Source: Polaromonas sp. JS666
GTDB lineage: Bacteria > Pseudomonadota > Gammaproteobacteria > Burkholderiales > Burkholderiaceae_C
Direction: 5' to 3'
Assembly (NCBI RefSeq): GCF_900103405.1
Contig: NZ_FNHX01000005.1
Span: 64,845-128,844 of the forward strand
DNA length: 64,000 nt
Position numbers and translations under genes: made by a program. Numbering within the stretch: position 1 is the stretch's first letter; every line of letters starts with the position of its first letter. Below the pieces are notes generated by a model. The model had not been told where the DNA came from. It saw nothing but the letters and a program-made list of their open reading frames with translations, and made no database searches. Positions 34,106 to 43,528 of the stretch are shown here, piece after piece.

Positions 34106-35377
34106 TTAGAACGTGTGGCGGATGCCCAGGGCGATGTTGGTGGAGCCAACGCCGGCCGACGCGGTCACGCCGCCGAGGAAACCGTTGCCGCCTGGGGCAA
34201 CCTGGCCTTGGCCCTTGTTGTTGAAGCGGGTCAGGACGGCATTCAGGTTGGTGCGCTTGGACAGCGCGTAGGTGTAAGTGAAACCGTAGGAATCGGTATC
34301 GGCGTTCACCGTGCGTTTGTCGTCCAGGCGGTTAAAGGCCACCACCCAGGTGTGTGGGCCGGTGGTGAGGCGGTAGCCGATGTGCATCAGGCGGGCGTCC
34401 TGGCGGAAGGCTGCGTTGTAGGCGTTTTGGAACGCCGCGCCGACGGCCGCGCTGCCCGTGGAGGTGGTGACCGAAGTGCCGATCGAGGAGATGCCGCTTG
34501 GATTGTCGTCCTTGATGGTGGCGTACTGGCCGTACAGGGTGCCGGGGCCGACGTCGACCGTGGCGCCGATGAGGTCGTTGGTCAGGGATTTCTGGCCCAG
34601 CTCGTTGTTCTTGCCGTTGTGGCCATAACCCACCGAGAAGCCGTCGCCCTTGTAGGTGGCCATGCCGCCCCAGAACCTGCTTGCGGAGCTGCTGCCCGCA
34701 ACTTCACCCGCGCCGTACATCAGCAATGCCGTGACGCCGCCGGTCTGGATCGCGTACTGCAGGGTGTTGCTCAGGCGGATGTCGAAGGCGGCGGGCAGGC
34801 TAGCGACCTGGCCGGCGGCCAGGCTGGACTGGGTCTGCGAAGCGTCAAACTGCGCGGCCACCAGGTAGCCGGGCGTGTACTGGCGGCCCAGCGTGAAGGC
34901 GCCGATGGGGGTCACCATGCCGACATAGGCCTGGCGGTCAAACAGGTTGCCGGCCAGGTTCACGCCGAATGCGCCGGTCGCGAGCGTGGTGTTCACGCTG
35001 GTGATGATCGCGTCGCGGGTTGCGACAGGAATCGGAAGGCCCGCGACACCGGCGGCCACCGAGGTGGCGACGCGGTCAGGCATCTGGGTGCCGGAGTTCG
35101 GGCGGTTCGTCACGGAACCGGTGTCCAGTTCCAGGCGGTTTTCGAGGGTGAAGATGGCCTTGTAGCCGCCACCGATGTCTTCCGAGCCGCGAAGGCCGAA
35201 GCGCGAACCTTCCATGATGCCGCTGGCAATCGTGCTGACGGAGCCTTGGCGCAGGCCGCTGACGTGGTTATAGCCTGCGTCAAGAATGCCGTAGACGGTC
35301 ACGGTGCTTTGCGCCATGGCGGCCGAGGTGGACAAAAGTCCCATGATCGCAGTTGCAACGAGGGTCAGTTTTTTCAT
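34106..35377 (-). CDS. Gram-negative general porin (porin 1)
   Basis: 423 residues, larger than its two neighbours. A signal peptide of 22 residues ends A-M-A. The mature start Q-S-T-V-T-V-Y-G-I-L-D and the early S-R-F-G-L-R-G-S-E-D-I-G-G-G are typical of 16-stranded betaproteobacterial porins, and the protein ends I-R-H-T-F with the C-terminal Phe needed for BamA recognition. GGAG lies near the start. It is transcribed away from porins 2 and 3. It forms trimeric outer-membrane channels for small anions or organic solutes; specificity is unknown. Confidence 0.93.
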   Translation of the reverse strand: MKKLTLVATAIMGLLSTSAAMAQSTVTVYGILDAGYNHVSGLRQGSVSTIASGIMEGSRFGLRGSEDIGGGYKAIFTLENRLELDTGSVTNRPNSGTQMPDRVATSVAAGVAGLPIPVATRDAIITSVNTTLATGAFGVNLAGNLFDRQAYVGMVTPIGAFTLGRQYTPGYLVAAQFDASQTQSSLAAGQVASLPAAFDIRLSNTLQYAIQTGGVTALLMYGAGEVAGSSSASRFWGGMATYKGDGFSVGYGHNGKNNELGQKSLTNDLIGATVDVGPGTLYGQYATIKDDNPSGISSIGTSVTTSTGSAAVGAAFQNAYNAAFRQDARLMHIGYRLTTGPHTWVVAFNRLDDKRTVNADTDSYGFTYTYALSKRTNLNAVLTRFNNKGQGQVAPGGNGFLGGVTASAGVGSTNIALGIRHTF

Positions 35378-36099
35378 GGAGTCTCCAGGAGTTTTATTGA
35401 TAAAAAATCGGTGAATGGCGGGAAAATCTTGACGCCCGTCCTTACCCTGCAGGCCGTCTTTGTGAAGGAAAGATTAATGGCGATGGGGTGAACCGTAAAG
35501 AGTGCCACTACGGGGGGTATCACTTTCGCGACAGGGGAAAACCCGAGGTTTTTGCCGCCCCGGCAAGGCCCGGAAAAACGCCGGGCAAGTCCATCATTTC
35601 CCGCGCATTCCCTCTGTGGCGGCGGATCCCGGGTCCGGCCGGGGGCTGGTCTGGCGCCTCTTCGGTGGATGCCTCAACGTGGCTTAGGGCGGGGGCTCTA
35701 TTTTGGACGGCCCGTGGTAAGTGAGCCACATTCTGGCGAATCATCACGGCAATGCGGCGAGAAACCGGGTGTCGCTTTGTCTCGGGATTTGCCCTGGGAG
35801 ACCGGGCTGCCGGCGCGATTTCACCAAAACGATGCATCGCGCGAAAAAAGCGCCATTTTGGTGTGTTCGTGCGATATCGAGAGGCATGTCTGGCCAAAGT
35901 GATGCCCTGCTGCAAGGCGCAGTACCCGATGTGTCGCGAGGGGCCAACAATCGGGCGTGAAAGTTGCTAATGGAACGGCAAGGGCTTTGTGCGATTTATG
36001 ACAGATCGATTGAAATCGACCTGGGGTTAGTCAGAAAGCCCTTTAAATGTTCGCAATTTTTATGTGTTCATGTGTTCCCCACCTTTTTGGAGATTTTTA
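35378..36099. other. 722-bp gene-free gap between divergent porins
   Basis: The longest stretch without a credible gene; short frames in it lack ribosome sites and family resemblance. It probably holds the control regions of both porin genes, with long leaders. A 42-bp imperfect palindrome lies at 35822-35863, with CACCAAAA/TTTTGGTG outer arms and GCGC/GCGC inner arms around an A-run. Confidence 0.6.
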
Positions 36100-37164
36100 A
36101 TGATGAAGAAAAGCCTAGTCGCCCTGGCAGTGCTGGCCGTTTCCGGCGTGGCATCCGCCCAGTCCACCGTGACCATCTACGGCCTCGTGGATGCATGGAT
36201 CGGTACCGTGAAGGACAACAACCTCAGCCAGTCCGGCGTGAACGTCCCACATCCTTTCTCCGGCAGCGGCGGTGGTCTGCAGACCAGCCGTTTCGGCCTG
36301 AAAGGTTCTGAAGACCTCGGCGGCGGCCTGAAAGCCAACTTCCTGCTGGAAGCCGGCTTTGATCCCAGCACCGGTGTTGCCAACGGCTATACCAACCCCT
36401 ATGGTGCACCGGGTAATTCATCCACCGCGGTCTTCGGCCGTCAGGCATGGGTTGGCGTTTCCGGCGGCTTCGGTGAACTGAAGTTCGGCAAGATGTGGAC
36501 CCCGTACGACATGGTCAAGGGTTCCGGTGCCGCTGGCTTTGACTCGCTGCTGTTTGCGCCTTCCACCAGCGTGTGGGCCAGCAACAGCTACTCGGACCGC
36601 CCAGGTAACTCGATCTATTACGAAACTCCGAATATCAGCGGTTTCTCCGCTGCTGGTATGTACAGCTTCGGTGAGAACAAGACCGCTGCTGTCGGCGCCG
36701 GCAAAATCATCAGCGTGAACGTTGCTTACGCAAACGGCCCCATCGGCGCTTCGCTGGCTTATCAGAGCGAAAAAACCACGGCCGCCGCCACCGCCGTCAA
36801 GTACACGCAGTTGAACGGCTCCTACGACTTCGGCGTGGTCAAGCTGCTCGGCGCTTACGGCAACGTGAAGAACGGCACCACCCCCATCACCGGCGTTGCG
36901 GCGGACAAGACGAAGGAATACCAGATCGGTCTGGACTTCCCTGTCTCCAGCGCGCTGACGCTGTCCGGCGGCTATGCCCGCTCCAAGAGCACCCTGCTGG
37001 GCGGAGTTCCCGATCTGAAGCGTACCGGCTACGGCGTGGCTGCCCTCTATGCGCTGTCCAAGCGTTCGAACCTGTACGCTGGCGTTCAGACTGGCAAGGA
37101 AACTGGCGGCGCGGCCGAGCGCAAGACCACCACCTACGGCGTTGGCATTCGCCACACGTTCTGA
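36100..37164 (+). CDS. Gram-negative general porin (porin 2)
   Basis: 354 residues from the ATG at 36100 (a second ATG follows at once); TTGGAG lies 8 bases upstream. The signal peptide ends A-S-A, then Q-S-T-V-T-I-Y-G. S-R-F-G-L-K-G-S-E-D-L-G-G-G near residue 65 and the terminal I-R-H-T-F are porin hallmarks. A strong terminator follows. It resembles porin 3 in its signal region but lacks that gene's long Ala-rich insertion. Confidence 0.95.
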   Translation: MMKKSLVALAVLAVSGVASAQSTVTIYGLVDAWIGTVKDNNLSQSGVNVPHPFSGSGGGLQTSRFGLKGSEDLGGGLKANFLLEAGFDPSTGVANGYTNPYGAPGNSSTAVFGRQAWVGVSGGFGELKFGKMWTPYDMVKGSGAAGFDSLLFAPSTSVWASNSYSDRPGNSIYYETPNISGFSAAGMYSFGENKTAAVGAGKIISVNVAYANGPIGASLAYQSEKTTAAATAVKYTQLNGSYDFGVVKLLGAYGNVKNGTTPITGVAADKTKEYQIGLDFPVSSALTLSGGYARSKSTLLGGVPDLKRTGYGVAALYALSKRSNLYAGVQTGKETGGAAERKTTTYGVGIRHTF

Positions 37165-37190
37165 TCCAGAGTTGATCTAAAACTCCCTAA

Positions 37191-37214
37191 AGCCGCTTCT
37201 TGAAGCGGCTTTTT
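37191..37214 (+). terminator. Rho-independent terminator of porin 2
   Basis: Perfect 9-bp stem AGCCGCTTC / GAAGCGGCT with a 2-base loop and TTTT, 26 bases after the porin 2 stop. Confidence 0.85.
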
Positions 37215-37497
37215 CATGGAGTCGGCTGAAATCAGGCCAGAAACCGGATTCTGGCCAGCCGGAGCCCGGCTTTTGCGGGCGTTGTTTCTTTTCCACGCAT
37301 CGCTGTTCTTTTGTGGTTTGAGCACAACGGGTTGGCTGTTTTTTCAGGCATTCCTTTGCGAATTGGAGCCCAGTCTGGTGCAATAGACCCAACTTCCCGA
37401 AAGGGGGTTGGCCCGGGTCTCTGGTGGAGCCACGAAGACGCAAGTCCAAAATGGTCCCCGTGCCGGAGCCCTATGTTTAACCTTGGAGAAACTCTCA
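37215..37497. other. Leader region of porin 3 with an extra hairpin
   Basis: No gene seen between the porin 2 terminator and porin 3. A perfect 8-bp stem GGCCAGAA / TTCTGGCC (37235-37256) and a weaker GCCCG/CGGGC hairpin followed by a T-rich tract (about 37264-37290) could act as further terminators. The porin 3 promoter must lie in the 3' half, but no clear hexamer pair could be assigned. Confidence 0.45.
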
Positions 37498-38727
37498 ATG
37501 AAAAAGACCCTTATCGCTTTGGCCGCACTCGGCGCGATGGCTGGTGCAGCTCAAGCTCAGTCGACCGTGACCATCTATGGTTTGCTCGACGCCAACGTTC
37601 AAAGCTTCAAAACCAACGTCGCAGCCGGCGCTGGCGCAACTGCAACGCTGCAAAGCCTGACCCAGACCAAGATTGACTCCGGCGGCCTGAACGGTTCGCG
37701 TTGGGGCATTCGCGTTAGCGAAGACATCGGCGGCGGCATGGCTGTCATCGGTAACCTCGAAAGCGGCTTCAACATCGACACCGGCGCTTCCGCTCAAGGC
37801 GGCCTGCTGTTCGGCCGTCGCGCCAACGTGGGTATCACCAGCGGCTTCGGTACCGTGACCATCGGTCGCAACTCCAGCTCGTACGACGACGTTGCCGGCG
37901 ACCACGCCATGATGGGCGCTACCATTTTCGATCCTTCGAATACCAACAACGGTAACAGCATCACCACGCTGACCGCTCTGAACACCGCTGCTGCTGCTGC
38001 CGCTGCCGCTCCTACCCCCGCTAACGCTGCTGCTCTCCGCGGCGCGCTCGTGAACGTTGGTGCAGCTTTCCTGAGCCGCAACACGACCTGGGTTGGTTAC
38101 AACACGCGTTTCAACAACAGCGTCAAGTACGTTTCCCCTAACTTCAGCGGCTTCTCCGGTTCGGTGATGTACGCTCTGGGTGAAGACAAGACCGCAGGCG
38201 TGGGCGCTACTCCTGGCACGAACGCAAGCAAGACCGTTTCTGCTTACCTGAAGTACGCAAACGGCCCACTGCTGGTGTCCGGCGGCTACCAGTCTGAAGG
38301 CTTCAGCCGCGCTGGCGGTGGCACCCCAGCACTGGAAAACTCCCTGATCAGCGTTGCATATGACTTCGGCGTTGCCAAAGTTGGCGCAGGCTTCAACCGT
38401 GCAAAATACAAGGACGTGGCTCCTGGCTCTTCTACCGCTGCACAAAAGGAATGGAACCTGAGCGTTGCAGTGCCCCTGGGTGCTACGACTCTGAGCGCAG
38501 GTTACGCACAGTCCAAGGGTGATGACCTGGGCAAGGCTACCGGCTACGGTATCCAGGCTCTGTACTCTCTGAGCAAGCGTACGACCCTGTACGCAGGCGC
38601 ACAGAGCACCAAGACCTATGACAACCTGGTCAACACGATCAACCTGTTCAATGCTGCAACGCCAGCAACGGCCAGCAACATCGGCCGCGTGACCACCTAC
38701 GGCGCTGGTATTCGCCACACGTTCTAA
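37498..38727 (+). CDS. Gram-negative general porin (porin 3), probably highly expressed
   Basis: 409 residues from the ATG at 37498; TTGGAGAA lies about 8 bases upstream. The signal peptide ends A-Q-A. The R-W-G-I-R-V-S-E-D-I-G-G-G loop-strand motif and terminal I-R-H-T-F are porin hallmarks. Residues about 162-185 form an Ala-rich stretch, probably an extracellular or constriction loop. Third positions are less GC-rich than in most neighbours (many GCT, GGT, CGT, AAG codons), a pattern expected of a very highly expressed gene. A strong terminator follows. Confidence 0.95.
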   Translation: MKKTLIALAALGAMAGAAQAQSTVTIYGLLDANVQSFKTNVAAGAGATATLQSLTQTKIDSGGLNGSRWGIRVSEDIGGGMAVIGNLESGFNIDTGASAQGGLLFGRRANVGITSGFGTVTIGRNSSSYDDVAGDHAMMGATIFDPSNTNNGNSITTLTALNTAAAAAAAAPTPANAAALRGALVNVGAAFLSRNTTWVGYNTRFNNSVKYVSPNFSGFSGSVMYALGEDKTAGVGATPGTNASKTVSAYLKYANGPLLVSGGYQSEGFSRAGGGTPALENSLISVAYDFGVAKVGAGFNRAKYKDVAPGSSTAAQKEWNLSVAVPLGATTLSAGYAQSKGDDLGKATGYGIQALYSLSKRTTLYAGAQSTKTYDNLVNTINLFNAATPATASNIGRVTTYGAGIRHTF

Positions 38728-38764
38728 TTTGAAGCTGGCGTAAGCCAGTTTCTTATGAGAATCC

Positions 38765-38801
38765 AAAAGCCGCTTCGGGGAAACCCGAGGCGGCTTTTTT
38801 T
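38765..38801 (+). terminator. Rho-independent terminator of porin 3
   Basis: Long stem: AAAAGCCGC plus TCGGG pairs with CCCGA plus GCGGCTTTT around a GAAA tetraloop, followed by T residues, 38 bases after the stop. Confidence 0.88.
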
Positions 38802-38930
38802 ATGGAAAAAGCCGTGCGGTTTTTTGAAACTTTTCCGCGCGCGCCGCGTTGAGTTGTCTGGTTCTTTGTTTTTCTACGTGCATCAAGGCCGCAAGCCTGG
38901 CAGCCTCCCCGATTGCCCGCCATTTTTTTC

Positions 38931-39812
38931 ATGACCACATCGCCGCCTTTTTTCTCCTTGAGCGCGCTGCGCACCCTTATGGTCATCAGTTGCCTGTCTT
39001 TGCTGGCCGCCTGCGCGGGAATAGAAACAAGCGCGCCCGCAGCCAGCCAGGATGTGCAGTGGACGTCGGCGTCGCCCTTGAATTCCAATGCAAGCCCTGT
39101 TTCAAGCCCCGAGACGGTGAAGTGGCAGCACTGCGCATTTCCGGGTAAAAAATCCACGCGTTACCGGGCGGTTCGCCTGGACGGACGCAATGCCGTCCTC
39201 GGTGAGTCCGACAGCGCCGCCAGCATGCTGCGGCAACATCTGCGTGTCGAGCCTTCGGAACTGGGCAAACTGGGTTTTTCCTGGAAGGTGCCCATGATGA
39301 TTTCCGGCGCCGACATGACCCAGCGCGACAGCGATGACTCTCCGGTACGCGTGCTGCTGGCTTTCGAAGGCGACCGCTCCAAGTTTTCCGCCAAAAACGC
39401 CATGCTGTCGGAGTTGGCGTTGGCCCTGACGGGCGAGCCCATGCCCTATGCGACCCTCATGTATGTGTGGGGCACCCACAGCGCGCCGGAAAGCGTGGTG
39501 ATCAACCCCCGCACCGACCGCATCCGCAAGCTGGTGCTTGAGTCCGGCCCCGCGCGGCTGGGCCGCTGGCTCGACTACGAGCGCGACATTCGCGCCGATT
39601 ATGAAAAAGCGTTCGGCGAAGCGCCGGGCGCGCTGGTCGGCATTGCCATCATGACGGACAGCGACAACACACGGCAAAAAGCCTCGGCATGGTACGGCCC
39701 TGTCAGCTTGATCAACAAGACCTTGAACGCCTCAGCCGCCCCCGGCATGACCGCCGCATCGGCCAGGGTTTCACAAAGCCCCGTGTTTGCACCGCCATCC
39801 CTTCAAGACTAG
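38931..39812 (+). CDS. DUF3047 lipoprotein, copy 1
   Basis: 293 residues from the ATG at 38931. The N-terminal hydrophobic segment ends L-L-A-A-C, a good lipobox, so it is probably a lipoprotein. The body matches the DUF3047 type: F-S-W-K-V-P, R-V-L-L-A-F-E-G-D-R-S, L-M-Y-V-W-G, and the paired-basic R-T-D-R-I-R-K-L-V-x-E-S-G followed by Y-E-R-D-I-R-A-D-Y. Function is unknown. A paralogue sits at 46230; the two flank the M20/hexR/zwf/tal/pgi block. Confidence 0.8.
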   Translation: MTTSPPFFSLSALRTLMVISCLSLLAACAGIETSAPAASQDVQWTSASPLNSNASPVSSPETVKWQHCAFPGKKSTRYRAVRLDGRNAVLGESDSAASMLRQHLRVEPSELGKLGFSWKVPMMISGADMTQRDSDDSPVRVLLAFEGDRSKFSAKNAMLSELALALTGEPMPYATLMYVWGTHSAPESVVINPRTDRIRKLVLESGPARLGRWLDYERDIRADYEKAFGEAPGALVGIAIMTDSDNTRQKASAWYGPVSLINKTLNASAAPGMTAASARVSQSPVFAPPSLQD

Positions 39813-39844
39813 TATTCAAACTGCTGAACTCGGACCTCACTGAC

Positions 39845-41182
39845 ATGCGCGCTCCGGCCACCCTTCCAAGCCTTCCAGCTGCCTCCTCCCTCCCATCCAC
39901 CGCGGCAGACAGTCCCGACAACGCCGATGACCGGCCACTCCAGCTGCGCGCCAGCGGCCGTGCTTTCGCGCAGATCGTGCAGTACCACCCCGAGCTGACG
40001 GCCTTCCGGCGCGACCTGCATGCCCATCCCGAACTCGGCTTCGAAGAGGTCTATACCTCGAGCCGCGTTGTGCATGCGCTCAAACTGTGCGGGGTTGACG
40101 AGGTGCACACCGGCATCGGCAAGACCGGTGTGGTGGCCGTCATCAAGGGCCAGCAGCCCGCCAAGGCCGGCGCAAGGCCCATGGTGGGCCTGCGCGCCGA
40201 CATGGACGCCTTGCCCATGACCGAGCACAACGAGTTCGGCTGGAAGTCTTCCAAGGCCGGCCTGATGCACGGCTGCGGCCACGACGGCCACACCACCATG
40301 CTGGTGGGCGCCGCCCGCTACCTGGCCGAGACGCGCAACTTCGCCGGCGACGCCGTGCTGGTGTTCCAGCCCGCGGAAGAGGGGCGCGGCGGGGCCGACG
40401 CGATGATCAAGGACGGCCTGTTCGAGCGTTTCCCGGTGCAGGCGATCTACGCCATGCATAACTGGCCCGCGATGCGGCCCGGCACCATAGGCATCAACCC
40501 CGGCCCCATGATGGCCGCGGCCGACCGCATCACCATCGAGGTGACCGGCAAGGGCGGCCACGGCGCACACGCTTACCTGACGGTGGATCCCGTGCTGGTG
40601 GCCGCTCACATCATTACCGCGGTGCAAAGCATTGTGTCGCGCAACGTCAAGGCCATGGACAACGCCGTGATCAGCATTTGCGCCGTCCAGGCGGGTGACC
40701 TGGGCGCCATGAGCGTGGTGCCCGAAACAGCCGTGCTGGTGGGCACCGTGCGCACCTTCAAGCCCGAGGTGCAGAACCAGGTCGAACGCCGCCTCAAGGA
40801 ATTGTGCGCGGCCGTGGCCCAGGGTTTCGGCGCCACCGCCACCGTGAAGTACGAACGCATCTACCCGGCCACCATCAACTCGCCGGCCGAATACGCGCTG
40901 GCCACCGCGGTGGCGGACCAGCTTGTGGGCGCGGAAAACGTGGTGAGCAATCTTGAACCCAGCATGGGCTCGGAAGATTTTTCCTTCATGCTGCGCGTCA
41001 AGCCCGGCGCCTACCTGCGCCTGGGCCAGGGCGAACAGCTGCCAGACGGCAAGGGCGGCACCACCGGTGGCGTGGGCAGCCGTTTTCTGCACAACAGCTG
41101 CTACGACTTCAACGACAGCGTGCTGCCGCTGGGCTCGGCGCTGTTCGCGGGCATTGTGGAGCGCTCGCTGCCGCTGGCCTGA
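39845..41182 (+). CDS. M20-family amidohydrolase (hippurate hydrolase / aminoacylase-like)
   Basis: 445 residues from the ATG at 39845. Metal-binding motifs are clear: H-P-E-L-G-F-E-E near residue 60, G-L-R-A-D-M-D-A-L-P near 115, M-H-G-C-G-H-D-G-H-T near 140 and P-A-E-E-G-R-G-G-A near 178. The family removes acyl groups from N-acyl amino acids, or hydrolyses hippurate or indole-acetyl-amino-acid conjugates. The N-terminal 45 residues are a low-complexity extension without a clear signal peptide. It converges on hexR with two bases between the stops and no terminator. Confidence 0.92.
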   Translation: MRAPATLPSLPAASSLPSTAADSPDNADDRPLQLRASGRAFAQIVQYHPELTAFRRDLHAHPELGFEEVYTSSRVVHALKLCGVDEVHTGIGKTGVVAVIKGQQPAKAGARPMVGLRADMDALPMTEHNEFGWKSSKAGLMHGCGHDGHTTMLVGAARYLAETRNFAGDAVLVFQPAEEGRGGADAMIKDGLFERFPVQAIYAMHNWPAMRPGTIGINPGPMMAAADRITIEVTGKGGHGAHAYLTVDPVLVAAHIITAVQSIVSRNVKAMDNAVISICAVQAGDLGAMSVVPETAVLVGTVRTFKPEVQNQVERRLKELCAAVAQGFGATATVKYERIYPATINSPAEYALATAVADQLVGAENVVSNLEPSMGSEDFSFMLRVKPGAYLRLGQGEQLPDGKGGTTGGVGSRFLHNSCYDFNDSVLPLGSALFAGIVERSLPLA

Positions 41183-41184
41183 AT

Positions 41185-42039
41185 TCAGGCGTAGCGCTTG
41201 TTGCGCAGGTTGTTCTTCATTTCCTTGAGCAACGGTTGCAGCTTGCTGCCTATGCGCAGCGCCACGCAGGTCGCCAGGATGTCCACGATCATCAGGTGCA
41301 TCAGGCGCGACACCATGGGACTGTAGCGGTCATAACCCTCGGGGTGGTCGGCCGCCAGGTGGATGTTGCCGGCCGCGGCCAGCGGTGAACCGGTGACGGT
41401 GATGACGATGGTGGTGGCGCCGTTTTTCCGGGCGATGTCGCAGGCATCCATCAGGTCGCGCGTGCGTCCCGAATTGGAAATCACCACCACGCAGTCGCCC
41501 GGGCCCAGCAGCGAGGCGCTCATGACCTGCATATGGCCGTCGCTGTAGGCAATGCTGGTGATGCCCAGCCGAAAGAACTTGTGCTGCGCGTCTTGCGCCA
41601 CGATGCCCGAATTGCCCACGCCGAAAAACTCGATGCGTTTGCCGGTGTTGTAGGTCGCCAGCAGCGCGTCGGCGGCCCTTTCCACGGCCACCGAACTCGC
41701 ATCGTTGCGGTACTTCAAAAACGCCGCCACGGTGTTGTCTATCACCTTGACCATCACATCGGCAGTCTTGTCGTCGGCGTCCACGCTGCGGTGGATAAAG
41801 GGTACGCCCTCACTCACACTGCCCGCCAGCTTGAGCTTGAAGTCCGACAGGCCGTCGTAACCCATGCTGCGGCAAAAGCGCACCACGGTGGGCTTGCTCA
41901 CATGCGAGCGGCCGGCCAGCTCGGTGATCGGCAGGTTGGCAAAGGCCCGCGGGTCGGACAGCACAAGGCGGCCCACGCGTTGTTCGGCGGGGGCTAGGGA
42001 GGAAAGAGACGCCTTGATTCGGTCGAGCATGCTCAGCAC
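41185..42039 (-). CDS. hexR: RpiR-family regulator HexR
   Basis: 284 residues. An RpiR-type helix-turn-helix (S-H-V-S-K-P-T-V-V-R-F-C-R-S-M-G-Y) precedes a sugar-isomerase domain with G-V-G-N-S-G-I-V-A and S-N-S-G-R-T. It lies directly after zwf and overlaps it by 7 bases. HexR represses zwf and Entner-Doudoroff genes in proteobacteria and is released by 2-keto-3-deoxy-6-phosphogluconate. The zwf/tal intergenic region is the likely target. Confidence 0.93.
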   Translation of the reverse strand: MLSMLDRIKASLSSLAPAEQRVGRLVLSDPRAFANLPITELAGRSHVSKPTVVRFCRSMGYDGLSDFKLKLAGSVSEGVPFIHRSVDADDKTADVMVKVIDNTVAAFLKYRNDASSVAVERAADALLATYNTGKRIEFFGVGNSGIVAQDAQHKFFRLGITSIAYSDGHMQVMSASLLGPGDCVVVISNSGRTRDLMDACDIARKNGATTIVITVTGSPLAAAGNIHLAADHPEGYDRYSPMVSRLMHLMIVDILATCVALRIGSKLQPLLKEMKNNLRNKRYA

Positions 42040-43496
42040 TCCTCAGACCAGCAATATCCGTCCCTGGCGATCATCGCACTCGAGGCACTCGGCCCCCAGC
42101 TGCCGGCGGCATAGGGCCGAGGTGCGCCGGAATCGTTGCTCCAGCTGTCCAGGATGGGCTCCACCCAGCGCCAGGCTTCTTCCTGTTCGTCGCTGCGCAC
42201 AAAGAGGTTGAGTCGTCCGTCGATCACGTCCAGCAGCAGTCGTTCATAGGCACCCACGCGTTCGGAGCCGAAACGTTTGTCGAAATCCAGGTCCAGTTGC
42301 ACAGGCGCCAGCGAGGGCGTGCCGCGGCGCTGGTCTGCGCCCTGGGCCAGCAGGTGCAGCTCCAGGCCGTCCTTGGGCTGCAGGTTGATCACTAGCCGGT
42401 TGGCCACGTTGGAGCCGGAGGTGGAGGCCTTGAAAATCGCGTGCGGCGCCGGCCGGAAGTTGACCTCGATGTGCGCGTCGCGGCCGGCCAGGCGTTTGCC
42501 GGTGCGGATGTAAAAGGGCACGCCGGCCCAGCGCCAGTTGGCGATCTCGGTGCGCAGGGCGACAAAGGTTTCGGTCCGGCTGTCGGGGGGCACGCCTTTT
42601 TCGTCGCGGTAACCCGGCACGGCCTCGCCGTCGATGTTGCCGGCCGCGTACTGGCCGCGCACCACGTGCTGCCCCAGCGTTTCAGGCGTCCAGGGCTTGA
42701 GCGAGCGCAGCACCTTGAGCTTTTCGTCGCGTATAGCGTCGGCATGCGAGTTGATGGGCGGCTCCATGCCGATGGCGCACAACAGCTGGAGCGCGTGGTT
42801 CTGCACCATGTCGCGCAGCGCGCCCGTGCTGTCGTAGAACGCCCCGCGTTTCTCCACGCCCAGGTCCTCGGCGATCGTGATCTGGATGTTGGCGATGGTT
42901 TCGCGGCGCCACAGCGGCTCGAACAGCGAATTGCCGAAGCGCAACGCGAACAGGTTTTGCACCGAGGGCTTGCCCAGGTAGTGGTCGATGCGAAAGATCT
43001 GCTGCTCGCTGAGCACGCTGCGCACCGTCTTGTTGATGGCGCGATTCGAGGCCAGGTCGTGGCCCAGCGGTTTTTCCAGCACCACGCGCGTCTGCGGGCC
43101 GTTCAGGCCTGCGGCGGCAATCTGCTCGCACACCGTGGTGAACAGGCTGGGCGCCGTCGCCACATACATCACGACCACATCGGCCGGCCGCTGCTGCAGC
43201 CTGGCGGCCAGCCCCGCGTAATCGGCCGGATTGGACAAATCCATGCGCAGGTAGCCCAGCAGCGCGGCAAAGCGCGAGAACTCCTCCTCGCTGGGGCGTT
43301 TGGCCAGCTCGACATTGTCGAAGCGGGACTTGATCAGGGCGCGGTACTGGTCGTCGGACAAATCGTCGCGCGCCACGCCCACAATGCGCCCGCCCGGCGG
43401 CAGTGAGCCATGGCGAAAGGCCTGGAACAGGGCCGGCATGATCTTGCGCCACACCAGGTCGCCGGTGCCGCCGAAGAGGATGAGGTCAAAACTCAT
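42033..43496 (-). CDS. zwf: Glucose-6-phosphate 1-dehydrogenase
   Basis: 487 residues. The NADP-binding G-G-T-G-D-L-V near residue 10 and the catalytic R-I-D-H-Y-L-G-K near residue 175-182 are diagnostic. It oxidises glucose 6-phosphate to the lactone, feeding the pentose-phosphate and Entner-Doudoroff pathways. It is divergent from tal-pgi and overlaps hexR by 7 bases, giving a compact hexR-zwf / tal-pgi sugar-phosphate cluster. Confidence 0.98.
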   Translation of the reverse strand: MSFDLILFGGTGDLVWRKIMPALFQAFRHGSLPPGGRIVGVARDDLSDDQYRALIKSRFDNVELAKRPSEEEFSRFAALLGYLRMDLSNPADYAGLAARLQQRPADVVVMYVATAPSLFTTVCEQIAAAGLNGPQTRVVLEKPLGHDLASNRAINKTVRSVLSEQQIFRIDHYLGKPSVQNLFALRFGNSLFEPLWRRETIANIQITIAEDLGVEKRGAFYDSTGALRDMVQNHALQLLCAIGMEPPINSHADAIRDEKLKVLRSLKPWTPETLGQHVVRGQYAAGNIDGEAVPGYRDEKGVPPDSRTETFVALRTEIANWRWAGVPFYIRTGKRLAGRDAHIEVNFRPAPHAIFKASTSGSNVANRLVINLQPKDGLELHLLAQGADQRRGTPSLAPVQLDLDFDKRFGSERVGAYERLLLDVIDGRLNLFVRSDEQEEAWRWVEPILDSWSNDSGAPRPYAAGSWGPSASSAMIARDGYCWSEEC

Positions 43497-43512
43497 GGTA
43501 AAAAAGTGTCTT

Positions 43513-43528
43513 GGTAATTAAGTTTCAT
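43513..43528. promoter_or_regulatory. Candidate HexR operator between zwf and tal
   Basis: The AT-rich imperfect palindrome TGGTAATTAAGTTTCA resembles HexR boxes (TGTAATTAAATTACA-like) described in proteobacteria. It lies 17 bases before the zwf start and about 113 bases before tal. The match is partial. Confidence 0.45.

Noticed and set aside
35520..35915. A 131-codon minus-strand frame in the porin gap
   Set aside because: No ribosome site, mixed composition, and several overlapping frames of similar length in the same stretch, as expected by chance.
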